Shown in pieces: positions 31,899 to 40,788 of a stretch of 64,000 nucleotides of DNA. Position 1 is the first letter of the stretch. Every line of letters begins with the position of its first letter. Made by a program: the position numbers and the translations under genes. Source of the DNA: Bombilactobacillus folatiphilus (GTDB lineage Bacteria > Bacillota > Bacilli > Lactobacillales > Lactobacillaceae); assembly GCF_023380265.1 (NCBI RefSeq), contig NZ_CP093366.1, positions 1 to 64,000 of the forward strand. The letters are read 5' to 3'. The notes under the pieces are model-generated. The model did not search any database. It saw nothing but the letters and a program-made list of their open reading frames with translations, and had not been told where the DNA came from.

Positions 31899-33361
31899 TA
31901 ATCAAAAGCCTCCTTTGCGAACGGATCAGCAGTCGGAATATCTTTTTGCGTAGCACTGGGGCCGTCAATAGCATCTAAGCCCTTGTGCAAAGTCTGGCGT
32001 GCGTAATAAATTAAGACGCCGCCTAAACTAGCAAATAATAAGAAGAAGACGATATTACTAAAGACTAATTGCCCTACAGTTGTTGATGGTGACACCGCGT
32101 CTGCAATCGTGTATAAACCGTAAACAATCCATGGATAACGACCTAATTCGGTAATTAACCAACCGGCGGTATTAGCAATAAATGGACACCACATAGTTAA
32201 ACCAACAATATATAAGAACCAACGTTGCTTTTCAATAATATTGTTCTTTGGTCGTGTGAAAAATAAACCAACTAGCGCAACTAATGCAAAGAGTGCGCCA
32301 AAACCAGCCATCACACGAAAACTCCAGAATAAAGCGGTTGTTGGTACGTAAAAATTCTTAATGTCGCGAATACTTTGGCTCTTGTTATGGGCAAATTTTT
32401 GCCGAAGTTCCCTATTAATCGTATTCATACCCTTCACAGAACCTTCCGGTTTGTGATAAGCTAATAGACTCAGCATGTAAGGTACAGAAATTTCATGCGT
32501 GGTTTTATGAGCTTTGGTGTCAAAAGTGGCAACAATTTTCCAAGATGCTGGTGAACCCGTATTTTCATATTCACCTTCAGTTGCTGCAAATTTCATAGGC
32601 TGATCTTTAATGATTTCTTGAGTTTGAAAATCACCCGCGATCATCACACCAATTGAAGCAACTAAACCAAACCACAAGCCAAAGCGTAATGATTTTTTGA
32701 AAAATTGCTTATCTTTTTGTTTGCGAATTAACCCCCAAGCACTCATTCCTGCAATGACAAAAGCACCCAAAACAAAGGCGCCTAAAATCAGATGAGGGAA
32801 GACACGCCACAATTGTGGATTCCCCAAAACTTGTCCAAAATTAGTCATTTGCGCATGATGGGTCTTGGCATTAATCGTAAATCCCGTAGGATGCTGCATG
32901 AAACTATTAGCGGTCAAAATCCAAATCGCAGATAACATGGTACCAATCGAAACCAACCAGATGAATAAGGCATGGATTCCCGGTTTAAATCGGTCCCAAG
33001 TAAACATCCAAACGCCGATAAAAGTCGATTCCATAAAAAACGCTAACAAGGCTTCAATGGCCAAAGGAGCACCAAAGATATCCCCCATAAAGCGGGAATA
33101 ATTCGACCAGTTCATTCCAAATTGAAATTCTTGGATTAAACCAGTGACAATACCGACTGCAAAACTGAGCAGAAAGATTTTCCCCCAGAATTGCGCCATT
33201 TTCTTATAAATATCTTCTTTTTTGATTGCGTAGATTGTTTCCATAATTGCAACTAGAAAACCTAGTCCAATAGAAAACGGCACAAAAAAGAAGTGAAAAA
33301 TAGTTGTCATCGCAAATTGCAATCTTGCTAACGATAATAATGATAGGCCTAAAGTGACCAT
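31898..33361 (-). CDS. cydA: Cytochrome bd oxidase subunit I
   Basis: 487-aa haem-binding subunit. The N-terminal LARLQFAMTTIFHFFFVPFS carries His23, the family haem ligand near the outside face. GRYPWIVYGL and ESTFIGVWMFTWDRF are conserved. The quinol (Q) loop is the short Gram-positive kind. It receives electrons from menaquinol and reduces oxygen with high affinity; haem must come from outside or genes elsewhere. First gene of cydA-cydB-cydD-cydC, preceded by AAGGAGTG. An unusual perfect inverted repeat (33389-33410) lies in its leader. Confidence 0.97.
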   Translation of the reverse strand: MVTLGLSLLSLARLQFAMTTIFHFFFVPFSIGLGFLVAIMETIYAIKKEDIYKKMAQFWGKIFLLSFAVGIVTGLIQEFQFGMNWSNYSRFMGDIFGAPLAIEALLAFFMESTFIGVWMFTWDRFKPGIHALFIWLVSIGTMLSAIWILTANSFMQHPTGFTINAKTHHAQMTNFGQVLGNPQLWRVFPHLILGAFVLGAFVIAGMSAWGLIRKQKDKQFFKKSLRFGLWFGLVASIGVMIAGDFQTQEIIKDQPMKFAATEGEYENTGSPASWKIVATFDTKAHKTTHEISVPYMLSLLAYHKPEGSVKGMNTINRELRQKFAHNKSQSIRDIKNFYVPTTALFWSFRVMAGFGALFALVALVGLFFTRPKNNIIEKQRWFLYIVGLTMWCPFIANTAGWLITELGRYPWIVYGLYTIADAVSPSTTVGQLVFSNIVFFLLFASLGGVLIYYARQTLHKGLDAIDGPSATQKDIPTADPFAKEAFD

Positions 33362-33388
33362 CTTGCTTCACACTCCTTAAGTTATGTA

Positions 33389-33410
33389 ACATTATTAACC
33401 ATAATAATGT
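33389..33410. promoter_or_regulatory. Candidate operator upstream of cydA
   Basis: Perfect inverted repeat ACATTATTA-ACCA-TAATAATGT, about 28 bp before the cydA start and next to a -10-like TATAGG/TATAAT. It does not look like a Rex site (TTGTGA-N6-TCACAA) or a CcpA site. The regulator is unknown; a TetR/MarR-type dimer is a guess. Confidence 0.55.
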
Positions 33411-33508
33411 CCTATAATCTTGAATAATAGTTTATAAATCATCAAGTATTACTGTAACATAAAATTGGTTAAATTGATGTTTTCGAACTAAAAATCTCGG
33501 AAACAAAA

Positions 33509-33538
33509 AAGAAACAACAACCGAAGTTGTTGTTTCTT
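33509..33538 (-). terminator. Terminator of the DUF4064-like gene
   Basis: A perfect 13-bp stem (AAGAAACAACAAC) closed by a TTCG tetraloop on the minus strand, with T6 following. It lies 114 bp downstream of the stop of the gene at 33652-34485. Confidence 0.85.
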
Positions 33539-33552
33539 GGAGGAGTAAGGAT

Positions 33553-33627
33553 GTGAATACAATTTATATGTTGCAGTTAGCCTACTGGCTATCTACAATA
33601 CATATCTTAGTAATCAATTATGATTAA
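33553..33627 (+). CDS. Possible 24-aa hydrophobic peptide
   Basis: GTG-started frame of 24 codons, reading V-N-T-I-Y-M-L-Q-L-A-Y-W then L-S-T-I-H-I-L-V-I-N-Y-D, with AGGAG 9 bp upstream. Composition is that of a single membrane helix. No promoter is obvious and I know no homologue. It sits between convergent-ended transcripts and could be chance. Confidence 0.2.
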   Translation: MNTIYMLQLAYWLSTIHILVINYD

Positions 33628-33651
33628 AATGTGAAGAAAGCTTGGTAAAAA

Positions 33652-34485
33652 TTAGTTTTTTGATGCTTGGTTGTCACCTTGTGTCTTAAAGCGCCGGCGA
33701 TTGCCTTGATTTTGAGGCATCGGATTTGGCACTTGTTGTTGGTAATTATTTGGCATTGCTTGATTCGGTTGCTGATAATTACCCTGTGGTTGATTCATTT
33801 GATTAGGCATAGGATTATTCACCGGCGGTTGTTGATAATTATTTGGCATTGCCTGATTTGGTTGTTGCATCGGCGTCTGCGGTGGTACCGGTTGACTTTG
33901 ATTAGGAACTGCTGGTGCTGGATATTGATTGTTAGGCATTTGTTTAGGCGGTTGTTGATAATTGTTGGCATCCATAGGATTAGGCTGCTGATAATTATTG
34001 ACATTATGATTATTAACGAAGCTGTTGTTGTTTGCGTAAGTAGTCGGTGGATTTTGATAATTATTGTTTTGATTCCCGTTATCATAAGCACTTTGACTAT
34101 GTGCATTACCATATTGATCAACTTTAGGAGTAAAGAAAAATTTTACAATGATATCGGCAATGATCATGACGGAACCAATGGCAATTCCCACCCAAGACCA
34201 AATCATGAGCCCAGGAAAACTTAAGGCATTAAAAATTCCCATAATCCCTCCCAAAACGAGTAAGACGAAACTTACTAATGAAGGAACAATACTATTAGTC
34301 GCATTGCAGATGATATAAATGATGCCGGCGACTAAAAAAGCGAGCGCTACTAAAATGCTGGCTGTACTACCTAGGTCGGCATAGCCCATGAGGGCTTGAA
34401 TAAAGCTATCGAATTTGAATTGAACGACGATCACGATTGCGAGGATAATGGAAATTATCCCTGTGATGAGTCTTGTTATCTTCAT
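33652..34485 (-). CDS. DUF4064-like membrane protein with Asn/Gln/Pro-rich tail
   Basis: 277 aa. Residues 1-120 hold four membrane helices (ITGIISIILAIVIVVQF; ILVALAFLVAGIIYIICNAT; LVSFVLLVLGGIMGIFNAL; SWVGIAIGSVMIIADIIV), matching the small DUF4064 layout. Residues 125-277 are low complexity, mostly Asn, Gln, Pro, Met with recurring NYQQPP- and QAMPNNYQQ-like units, ending in a basic RRRFKTQGDNQ. The tail is predicted cytoplasmic and disordered. Function unknown. It stands alone with its own promoter and terminator. The plus-strand open frame through it is a shadow. Confidence 0.75.
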   Translation of the reverse strand: MKITRLITGIISIILAIVIVVQFKFDSFIQALMGYADLGSTASILVALAFLVAGIIYIICNATNSIVPSLVSFVLLVLGGIMGIFNALSFPGLMIWSWVGIAIGSVMIIADIIVKFFFTPKVDQYGNAHSQSAYDNGNQNNNYQNPPTTYANNNSFVNNHNVNNYQQPNPMDANNYQQPPKQMPNNQYPAPAVPNQSQPVPPQTPMQQPNQAMPNNYQQPPVNNPMPNQMNQPQGNYQQPNQAMPNNYQQQVPNPMPQNQGNRRRFKTQGDNQASKN

Positions 34486-34556
34486 AAATAAAAAACCTCC
34501 AGAGTTGTAAAACGACAGATAAGTTCGTTACAATGTAATAAATCATCATCCGTAAT

Positions 34557-34585
34557 TTTATATAGCTAATTGCATTTTAACGCAA
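34557..34585 (-). promoter_or_regulatory. Putative promoter of the DUF4064-like gene
   Basis: -10 TATAAA (34557-34562) and TTGCGT (34580-34585) 17 bp apart, on the minus strand about 70 bp upstream of the start. Confidence 0.4.
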
Positions 34586-34658
34586 AAAGCTGGTTGAAAA
34601 CAATGATTTCTTACAGGTGGTCTTTTATTATACAATATTTGTTGTCAGGAGGTTGCAA

Positions 34659-35420
34659 ATGAAAATTGGTTTAATTGGTGCCGGACGCATCGGCAGTGCT
34701 TTAGTTAAGGGGTTATTAAAAGCCCAGATTGAGCCTGATGATATTTTTGTATTACAAAGTCGGCGTCAAACAGCACAAAAATTGGCGCAACAGTATCACT
34801 TGAATTTGGTAGCAGATACAGCGCAACTACAATGTGATATTGTCATTATTGCTATTCCGGGGTCGGCGGTTGCTCAAGTGGTGAAAAAGTTGAATCAAAC
34901 CTATGCAGGCCTAATTGTTTCGTTTGCGGGTGGCGATTTGCAGGTAATGAATCAAAGTTTACAGCATGGCGCACGCTTTATTAAAGCGGTACCGAATACG
35001 GCAATTGAAATTGGTCAGGGGATTGTCCCGTTAAGTTTTGCCGCTGATGAAAGCGCAGCAAATAAACAGTTAATTCAAGATTTGTTTCATAAAGTCGGTC
35101 AAGTCTACGTGGTGCCGGAAGAACAATTAGGAATTTATGGCACAATTGCGGGCTGTACACCGGCTTATGTGGGTGTCATGCTGGAAGCATTGAGTGACGC
35201 GGGCGTGTTGCACGGGATGAATCGTGAAGATAGTCGGGCAATTATTTTACAAATGTTGGCGGGCACCGCTCAGTTGGCACAAGAAGAAAATATGGCTTTG
35301 AGTTCAATTAAAGATTATTCCGCAACCCCCGGTGGTTCCACAATTCGTGGCGTGGCGGCTTTAGAAGAATTTGGAGCTCGCAATGCCTTTATTCAGGCCG
35401 TTAATGCAAGTGAAAAATAA
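34659..35420 (+). CDS. proC: Pyrroline-5-carboxylate reductase
   Basis: 253-aa NAD(P)H-dependent enzyme making L-proline from pyrroline-5-carboxylate. The nucleotide-binding motif KIGLIGAGRIGSALVKGLL starts the protein. FIKAVPNTAIEIGQG and the C-terminal dimer/active-site helix with SIKDYSATPGGSTIRGVAALEE are diagnostic. Start ATG 34659 has CAGGAGG 7 bp upstream; the 14 codons before it lack a site. It stands alone, so a proBA operon must be elsewhere if present. A ComER-like paralogue is possible but the C-terminus favours ProC. Confidence 0.92.
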   Translation: MKIGLIGAGRIGSALVKGLLKAQIEPDDIFVLQSRRQTAQKLAQQYHLNLVADTAQLQCDIVIIAIPGSAVAQVVKKLNQTYAGLIVSFAGGDLQVMNQSLQHGARFIKAVPNTAIEIGQGIVPLSFAADESAANKQLIQDLFHKVGQVYVVPEEQLGIYGTIAGCTPAYVGVMLEALSDAGVLHGMNREDSRAIILQMLAGTAQLAQEENMALSSIKDYSATPGGSTIRGVAALEEFGARNAFIQAVNASEK

Positions 35421-35430
35421 GTAATATGTA

Positions 35431-35465
35431 AAAAACACCGTTACTTTTGGGCAACGGTGTTTTTT
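35431..35465. terminator. Bidirectional terminator between proC and the ABC gene
   Basis: Perfect 12-bp arms AAAAACACCGTT/AACGGTGTTTTT, loop of 10, between convergent genes. Confidence 0.9.
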
Positions 35466-35475
35466 GTGAATACGA

Positions 35476-37824
35476 TTATTCAGATCTTAAAGCTGTGGCA
35501 GCGTCTTTTTTGGAGGCGATGCGTGCCGGAATATGACCACCTAGAACTGTTAAAATGGTGCTGACAATAATTAAAATAATAGCGTGCAGTGGATTTAATT
35601 TGGCAACATGACTCAAGCCAGTGAGATTAGCCAAAATTACATTAGCAGGAATCGTCAAGAGCCAAGCGATAATCACTCCTAAAATTCCGGAACCGACACC
35701 CAGAATTGTGGTTTCGGCGTCAAAAACGCGGGTAATATCTTTTTTACGAGCGCCTAAAGCCCGTAAAACACCGATTTCTTTAGTTCGCTCAATAACGGAT
35801 GTGTAAGTGATAATTGCAATCATAATCATTGATGTCACCAATGAAATTGCAGCAAAACCAACCAATACATAGGTTATAGCGTCCATCAAACCACCCGTAA
35901 TGCTGGTAATGTTGCCAGCTAAGTCGACATAAATAATTTTATTAGCCTTACTTTTGTGCTTGTTGTACTTATCTAAATAATCAGTAATTTTATTTTTTTC
36001 TTTAAAATTATTAGGATAAATTTGGATGGAATTAGGCATCTTGGTTGCCCCTAAAGCAGTCAAGGTCAAAGCACCTTCCATGCCCTTGAGCGGTGAGCCC
36101 GTGATAACATTATTAGTACTTTGCTTTTGAGTCAAGGCAATCTTCGAATTTTTGTTCTCTTGGATTACTTCTTTGGTCAAACGGTCAGAATAAGCGACAC
36201 CACTAGATAAGAGGCCATCAGAATTTTTAGATTTGGTACGCAAAATTCCGACAATCTTCAGATTAATCGTCGATGCTGCGCTGCCCATTTGATTATAATT
36301 TTTGCTGGGAACAAAGTTACCCGTTGGTAATTGTTGGTAATAATTATTGTTAGCAACGACTTTGATATTTGTGTTCAACAGCTGTTTGGGCGTGATTTTT
36401 TGTTGGTCTTTGAAATTGAAACCTAGGTTTTTGAGAGCATCTAAGTTCAAGTTGTTTTGTTTATCAGTGATGAAAACGACTTCGTGATTATTTTTAGGAT
36501 ATGAACCCGCGAGCACATGATAATTTTTCTTCAAAAAAGATTGCTGATTATTGCGGTCAACAGGATAAACACTGCCACCGACACCTAAATTGGAAGTAAA
36601 CATACTTTGTGCGCTACTGGACTCAGAACTGCTGCTAGTGGTAGTCGCAAAAGAAACAGGTCGATACTGGCTATCAACTTTGCGGATTAAATTCAGACCC
36701 GTCGTATAGGTGTAGGCGATATTTTTACTGTCCGACTTTTTGATTTTTTGGACATATTTCAGATACTTAGGCGTAATTTTGTTTAAATGTTGCGCTGCAG
36801 TTAATTGATTAGCTTTCGCGGTTAACTTTGTATTGTGTGCAAAATTTTGTTGACTGTTCGTAGCGGTACTGTCCGTTTTTTGCATTTGCTTTTGATCGGC
36901 CGTAACTTGTGAAATTGTAATCGGAAATTGTGATAAAGTTTCAGCTTGTGTAGCATCAATTTGCTTTTGAAAACCATTAGACAGCGCTAAAACAATGCCA
37001 ATACTGATGATTCCAATACTAGAAGCTAAAATGGTTAAGAAAGTGCGTCCTTTTTTAGTTTTAATGTTAGTGAAGGATAATTTTAAAGCCGTCCAAAAAC
37101 TCATCTTTGTGCGAACGAGTTGAAAATGAGTCTCGTCGTCACGTTCTTGATAAGGGCGGGAGTCATTTTGAATTTTGCCATCAGAAAATTCAATAATGCG
37201 GTCAGAATATTGGTGTGCTAAATCCGGATTATGTGTGACCATCACGACTAAACGTTCTTTAGATAGATCTTTAATCAACTGCATAATTTCGTTACTGGTT
37301 TGTGTATCCAAAGCCCCCGTTGGTTCATCAGCCAACAAAATTTGCGGATCATTGGCTAAAGCGCGAGCAATAGCCACACGTTGAAGTTGACCGCCGGATA
37401 ATTGACTGGGCTTTTTGGAAATATGTTCCTTCAAACCGACGCGTTCCAAGGCTTCTTGAGCACGTTGTTTTTTTTCGGAAGTAGAGACACCGCTCAAAGT
37501 CATGCCTAAGCTAACATTGTCCAAAATACTCAAATGATTAATGATATTATAATTTTGGAAAATAAAACCGACAGTGTTGTTACGATAAGCATCCCAATCA
37601 TCATCCGCAAAAGTCTTGGTTGACTTGCCGTCAATGATTAAGTCACCAGAATCATATTTATCTAAGCCACCGATAATATTGAGCATGGTCGTTTTCCCGG
37701 AACCTGAAGGTCCAAGAATAGATACAAATTCTTGTGAACGAAAAGCCACCGAAACATCATCCAATGCTTTGGTGGTTGTGTCACCAACAGTAAAATATTT
37801 TTTAATATGTTGCAGTTCCAGCAT
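35476..37824 (-). CDS. MacB-like ABC transporter, ATPase and permease fused
   Basis: 782-aa fusion. Residues 1-225 are an ATPase: Walker A LGPSGSGKTTMLNIIGG, signature LSGGQLQRVAIARAL, Walker B ILLADEPTGALDT, and the switch His in MVTHNPDLA. One membrane helix follows near 250-275 (LTILASSIGIISIGIVLALSN), then a Ser/Gln/Asn-rich extracytoplasmic domain of about 370 residues. Three helices of the FtsX/MacB fold end the protein (about 650-775, with IGVLRALGARKKDITR). Such transporters act by mechanotransmission rather than passing substrate through the membrane; peptide or antimicrobial resistance is the common theme. No two-component genes are adjacent. Confidence 0.88.
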   Translation of the reverse strand: MLELQHIKKYFTVGDTTTKALDDVSVAFRSQEFVSILGPSGSGKTTMLNIIGGLDKYDSGDLIIDGKSTKTFADDDWDAYRNNTVGFIFQNYNIINHLSILDNVSLGMTLSGVSTSEKKQRAQEALERVGLKEHISKKPSQLSGGQLQRVAIARALANDPQILLADEPTGALDTQTSNEIMQLIKDLSKERLVVMVTHNPDLAHQYSDRIIEFSDGKIQNDSRPYQERDDETHFQLVRTKMSFWTALKLSFTNIKTKKGRTFLTILASSIGIISIGIVLALSNGFQKQIDATQAETLSQFPITISQVTADQKQMQKTDSTATNSQQNFAHNTKLTAKANQLTAAQHLNKITPKYLKYVQKIKKSDSKNIAYTYTTGLNLIRKVDSQYRPVSFATTTSSSSESSSAQSMFTSNLGVGGSVYPVDRNNQQSFLKKNYHVLAGSYPKNNHEVVFITDKQNNLNLDALKNLGFNFKDQQKITPKQLLNTNIKVVANNNYYQQLPTGNFVPSKNYNQMGSAASTINLKIVGILRTKSKNSDGLLSSGVAYSDRLTKEVIQENKNSKIALTQKQSTNNVITGSPLKGMEGALTLTALGATKMPNSIQIYPNNFKEKNKITDYLDKYNKHKSKANKIIYVDLAGNITSITGGLMDAITYVLVGFAAISLVTSMIMIAIITYTSVIERTKEIGVLRALGARKKDITRVFDAETTILGVGSGILGVIIAWLLTIPANVILANLTGLSHVAKLNPLHAIILIIVSTILTVLGGHIPARIASKKDAATALRSE

Positions 37825-37896
37825 TCATTTTCTCCTATATTAGCGTTAATTATTAGCTATTTTAACGCTTTTAAATACTGAAAACTACATTAAAAT

Positions 37897-38760
37897 TTAA
37901 TTCCACCATAATTTAATTAAGGCTTGCGTACCCAGATCGCCAGCGTGTTGTTGATTGACTAACTGATCGTATAATTGGGCAGCTTGCTTAGTTGCTGGCA
38001 AGTCCAAATTCATTTGTTGAGCAGTTTCCAGAGCAATTTTGAGGTCTTTGAGAAAGTGTTTGCTAAAAAAGCCCGGTGTGTAATCATTTTTCAAAATTCG
38101 CGGTCCATAATTAGCTAAACTCCAATTGGCAGCGCTCCCGCCGTTGACCGTCGTTAAGACATTTTGTAAGTCTAAACCGGCTTTTTGGGCATAAACGAAC
38201 ATTTCGGTCATCCCCGTCATCGTGCCTGCAATCATGATTTGGTTAGCCATTTTAGTGTTTTGTCCCGCACCGGCGTCACCAAAGCGTTGAGCTAGACTGC
38301 TGAAATCATCAAAAATGGGCTTTAACGTTTGAAAATCCGTTTGACTGCCGCCAATCATCACCGTTAATGTACCGTTTTTGGCGCCAATGTCACCGCCCGA
38401 AACTGGTGCGTCTAAAACGTGGGCGCCTAATTTTTGACCATCGATAGCTAATTGTTTTGCTAAAGTGGGTTTGGATGTGGTTAGATCGACCAAATATTTA
38501 TCATGAGCATCAGCTTGAAAAATACCTTGGGGTCCGTAATAAACTTGTTGAACATCGCTTGGAAATCCCAACATTGTAAAAATCACATCACTGTGTTCCA
38601 CGACATCTTTGGGATGATCCACCCAAGTGGCGCCTGCCTGCACGAGGGTATCCGTTTTTGACTTTGTTCGGTTGAAGACCCACATTTGATGGCCAGCTTT
38701 TAACAGATTGTGTGCAATCGCACTGCCCATTACGCCAGTACCAATAAATCCAATTTTCAT
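37897..38760 (-). CDS. NAD(P)-dependent beta-hydroxyacid dehydrogenase
   Basis: 287-aa enzyme of the 3-hydroxyisobutyrate/6-phosphogluconate dehydrogenase superfamily. Motifs: KIGFIGTGVMGSAIAHNLL (Rossmann), DAPVSGGDIGAKNGTL (substrate), GQNTKMANQIM with the catalytic Lys, and the C-terminal FSKHFLKDLKIALE. Arg in FNRTKSK suggests NADP. Exact substrate is unknown; tartronate semialdehyde or 3-hydroxyisobutyrate are typical. It follows the MFS gene by 17 bp and is likely cotranscribed, so the pair may import and oxidise or reduce a hydroxy acid. Confidence 0.88.
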   Translation of the reverse strand: MKIGFIGTGVMGSAIAHNLLKAGHQMWVFNRTKSKTDTLVQAGATWVDHPKDVVEHSDVIFTMLGFPSDVQQVYYGPQGIFQADAHDKYLVDLTTSKPTLAKQLAIDGQKLGAHVLDAPVSGGDIGAKNGTLTVMIGGSQTDFQTLKPIFDDFSSLAQRFGDAGAGQNTKMANQIMIAGTMTGMTEMFVYAQKAGLDLQNVLTTVNGGSAANWSLANYGPRILKNDYTPGFFSKHFLKDLKIALETAQQMNLDLPATKQAAQLYDQLVNQQHAGDLGTQALIKLWWN

Positions 38761-38777
38761 AATCGTTGCTCCTTTGC

Positions 38778-39959
38778 TTAAATTGCTTGATCGGCGCGTT
38801 TTTGTAAATTAGTCACCATCAAGCTCACTGCGATTATAACGCTAAATAAGACCATCGCGCGAAAAGTTCCAGTCAAATTGTTGTTATTAAAGAGAGGTGC
38901 GGTATATTTGAAGAACCAAGCTGAAAAGGCAAATCCCAGACTAGTTAATGCAGAAAAAGCGCCCATGACGATTGGATAAATTTTGGCGTTAGCAATATTA
39001 GACAACAAAAAAGGGACAGTAATTAAAGTGATGGAGCCGCCGGTACCGATGAGAAAGGCACCTAAAGCACTACTCCAAAAAGCATGGAATGCTAAAAAGA
39101 GCAGTGAACCCACGGCAATAGAAAGGAAACCGGCTGCTAATAAACAGTTGCCAAAAGTCTTGCGATAAAGACTAATCAATAAACCTGCCACAATGGAGGC
39201 TGCTCGGACGAATAATAAAGCTTGGCCGGAAGTGCTGGGACCACCAATATGGTAAGTGTTTAAATAGATTGCCATTTTGTTGGACATGACCGCCACTAAA
39301 ATTTCCACGAACATGGCAATGGCGACTAGACTCAAAATCAGCAGCCAATGATTCTGACGATCATTGGTTTCTTGACCGGCAGCTTGGTCGATGGGATGTA
39401 TATTTGGAACGAATAAAATAGCCAAAATGAGGGCGACTAGCGTAATTAAATAAACATAATAGTTATGCACCCAACTAATATTGGCTAAATAGCCCCCCAC
39501 AACGATCCAAACCATCGCAAAACCATCTTCTAAGGCCACATTCAAGCCAAATTGATTCGATCGGCGTTCGCCTTGGTACGCGGCTGCTGATAAGCTTGGT
39601 AAGACGGTGGTGATTGCGCCGCTGCCTAAACCAACAATTAAAGCAAAGAAAATAAGCTGGGTAACGTTTTGATGAATCAATATGGGCAATAAACCACCAA
39701 TCGCCAGTAAGCATAAGCCAATGGTCGCCGCATGTCGGTAAGTGATTTTGGTTAAAATCAAACCAAAAATAAATGAAGCAACCATTGAAGCTACATCGCC
39801 AATTGAAGCAATAGATTCCACTTGGGTTGCGTCTGCATGTGGAAAAGTTTGCTGAATTTTGACAATGGAGGGTGCCATGACGGAATCTAAACGTGTAACG
39901 GTCGTGAGCGCAATAATGCCAATTAAAGTGGTAAAGCGCTGATTTTGTTGTTTAACCAA
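38778..39959 (-). CDS. MFS transporter
   Basis: 393-aa, 12-helix major facilitator. It starts with TTG at 39957-39959, with AGGAGG 8 bp upstream. GLGSGAITTVLPSLSAAAYQGERR and the basic loop between helices 2 and 3 are MFS-like. Substrate not identifiable. It is the first gene of a pair with the dehydrogenase. A strong hairpin with T-run ends immediately before its ribosome-binding site, so expression from the upstream BI-1 gene would have to pass that structure. Confidence 0.85.
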   Translation of the reverse strand: MVKQQNQRFTTLIGIIALTTVTRLDSVMAPSIVKIQQTFPHADATQVESIASIGDVASMVASFIFGLILTKITYRHAATIGLCLLAIGGLLPILIHQNVTQLIFFALIVGLGSGAITTVLPSLSAAAYQGERRSNQFGLNVALEDGFAMVWIVVGGYLANISWVHNYYVYLITLVALILAILFVPNIHPIDQAAGQETNDRQNHWLLILSLVAIAMFVEILVAVMSNKMAIYLNTYHIGGPSTSGQALLFVRAASIVAGLLISLYRKTFGNCLLAAGFLSIAVGSLLFLAFHAFWSSALGAFLIGTGGSITLITVPFLLSNIANAKIYPIVMGAFSALTSLGFAFSAWFFKYTAPLFNNNNLTGTFRAMVLFSVIIAVSLMVTNLQKRADQAI

Positions 39960-39983
39960 AGTTTTTGCCTCCTAAAATAAAAA

Positions 39984-40011
39984 ATATCCTCTTTGAAATC
40001 AAAGAGGATAT
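39984..40011 (-). terminator. Terminator after the BI-1 gene, abutting the MFS leader
   Basis: Perfect 12-bp stem (ATATCCTCTTTG, loop of 4) followed on the minus strand by TTTTTTATTTT, then AGGAGG of the MFS gene. It ends the BI-1 transcript or attenuates the MFS pair. Confidence 0.85.
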
Positions 40012-40028
40012 CAGATCAAGAATAATCA

Positions 40029-40727
40029 TTAGTTATCGTTATTACCAAAAATAGCCAACAGATTCATCAATAAATTAATAAAGTCTAAAATTAAATCAAC
40101 TGAAGCAACTAATGCTAAAGCTCCTAAATTTTGACCCTGACTGGCTGTATAAATTCGTTTTAAATTTTGCGAATCATAAGCAATGTAACCCATAAAAATA
40201 ATAATGGTGACAATATTGACAATCAAAGCAATGAGTGGACTTTTCAGCAAGAAGACATCAATCAGAGAAACTGCCAAGATGGCTACTAAACCAATGATTA
40301 AAGTCCTGCTCCATCTAGAGAGATCTGTTTTGGTGAGATAACCATATCCTGCCATGACGAAGAAAATAACCGATGTTAAAATTAATGCTTGTGTGATGCT
40401 TTTTGCAGAATAAGTGAAAAAGATGGGAACACCTAAAATCGAAAAGACACCGAGAAAGGCCAAGTAACAGACAAAGGTCAATAAATAGGAACTTTGAACA
40501 AATGACCGACACAAACTTAATAAAATCATCGCCACAACAATGATTACGATTGATGACATAATTGGATGATTAGTCATCCAGCTTAAAATCGGCATGGAAA
40601 TCGCCTGATTTTTGGCTAAAGCAAACGCGGCAGCTAACCAAAAAACAATTCCTAAACCAGTATATAGGTAAACCAAAGAAGTGAATTTGCTTAATCCAGC
40701 AACTTGAGTTTCTTCATATGCTTGCAT
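40029..40727 (-). CDS. Bax inhibitor-1/YccA family membrane protein
   Basis: 232-aa protein with seven helices. GIPIFFTYSAKSITQALILT and YIAYDSQNLKRIYTASQGQN are characteristic, and the conserved Asp pair that gates calcium leak in BsYetJ appears to be represented (YDSQN; VDLILDFINLLM). In bacteria the family is a pH-sensitive calcium leak or protease modulator. Length normal. Stand-alone gene with strong terminator. Confidence 0.88.
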   Translation of the reverse strand: MQAYEETQVAGLSKFTSLVYLYTGLGIVFWLAAAFALAKNQAISMPILSWMTNHPIMSSIVIIVVAMILLSLCRSFVQSSYLLTFVCYLAFLGVFSILGVPIFFTYSAKSITQALILTSVIFFVMAGYGYLTKTDLSRWSRTLIIGLVAILAVSLIDVFLLKSPLIALIVNIVTIIIFMGYIAYDSQNLKRIYTASQGQNLGALALVASVDLILDFINLLMNLLAIFGNNDN

Positions 40728-40788
40728 AAAATTCCCCCGTAACGTATTGCTTACAACATACTGGAACCAGTTTTAAATGTCAAATAGA

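Noticed and set aside
33667..34224. Plus-strand frame of 185 codons, Ile/Leu/Arg rich
   Set aside because: It lies wholly over the low-complexity tail gene on the minus strand; composition is that of a complement of Asn/Gln codons, and it lacks a ribosome-binding site.
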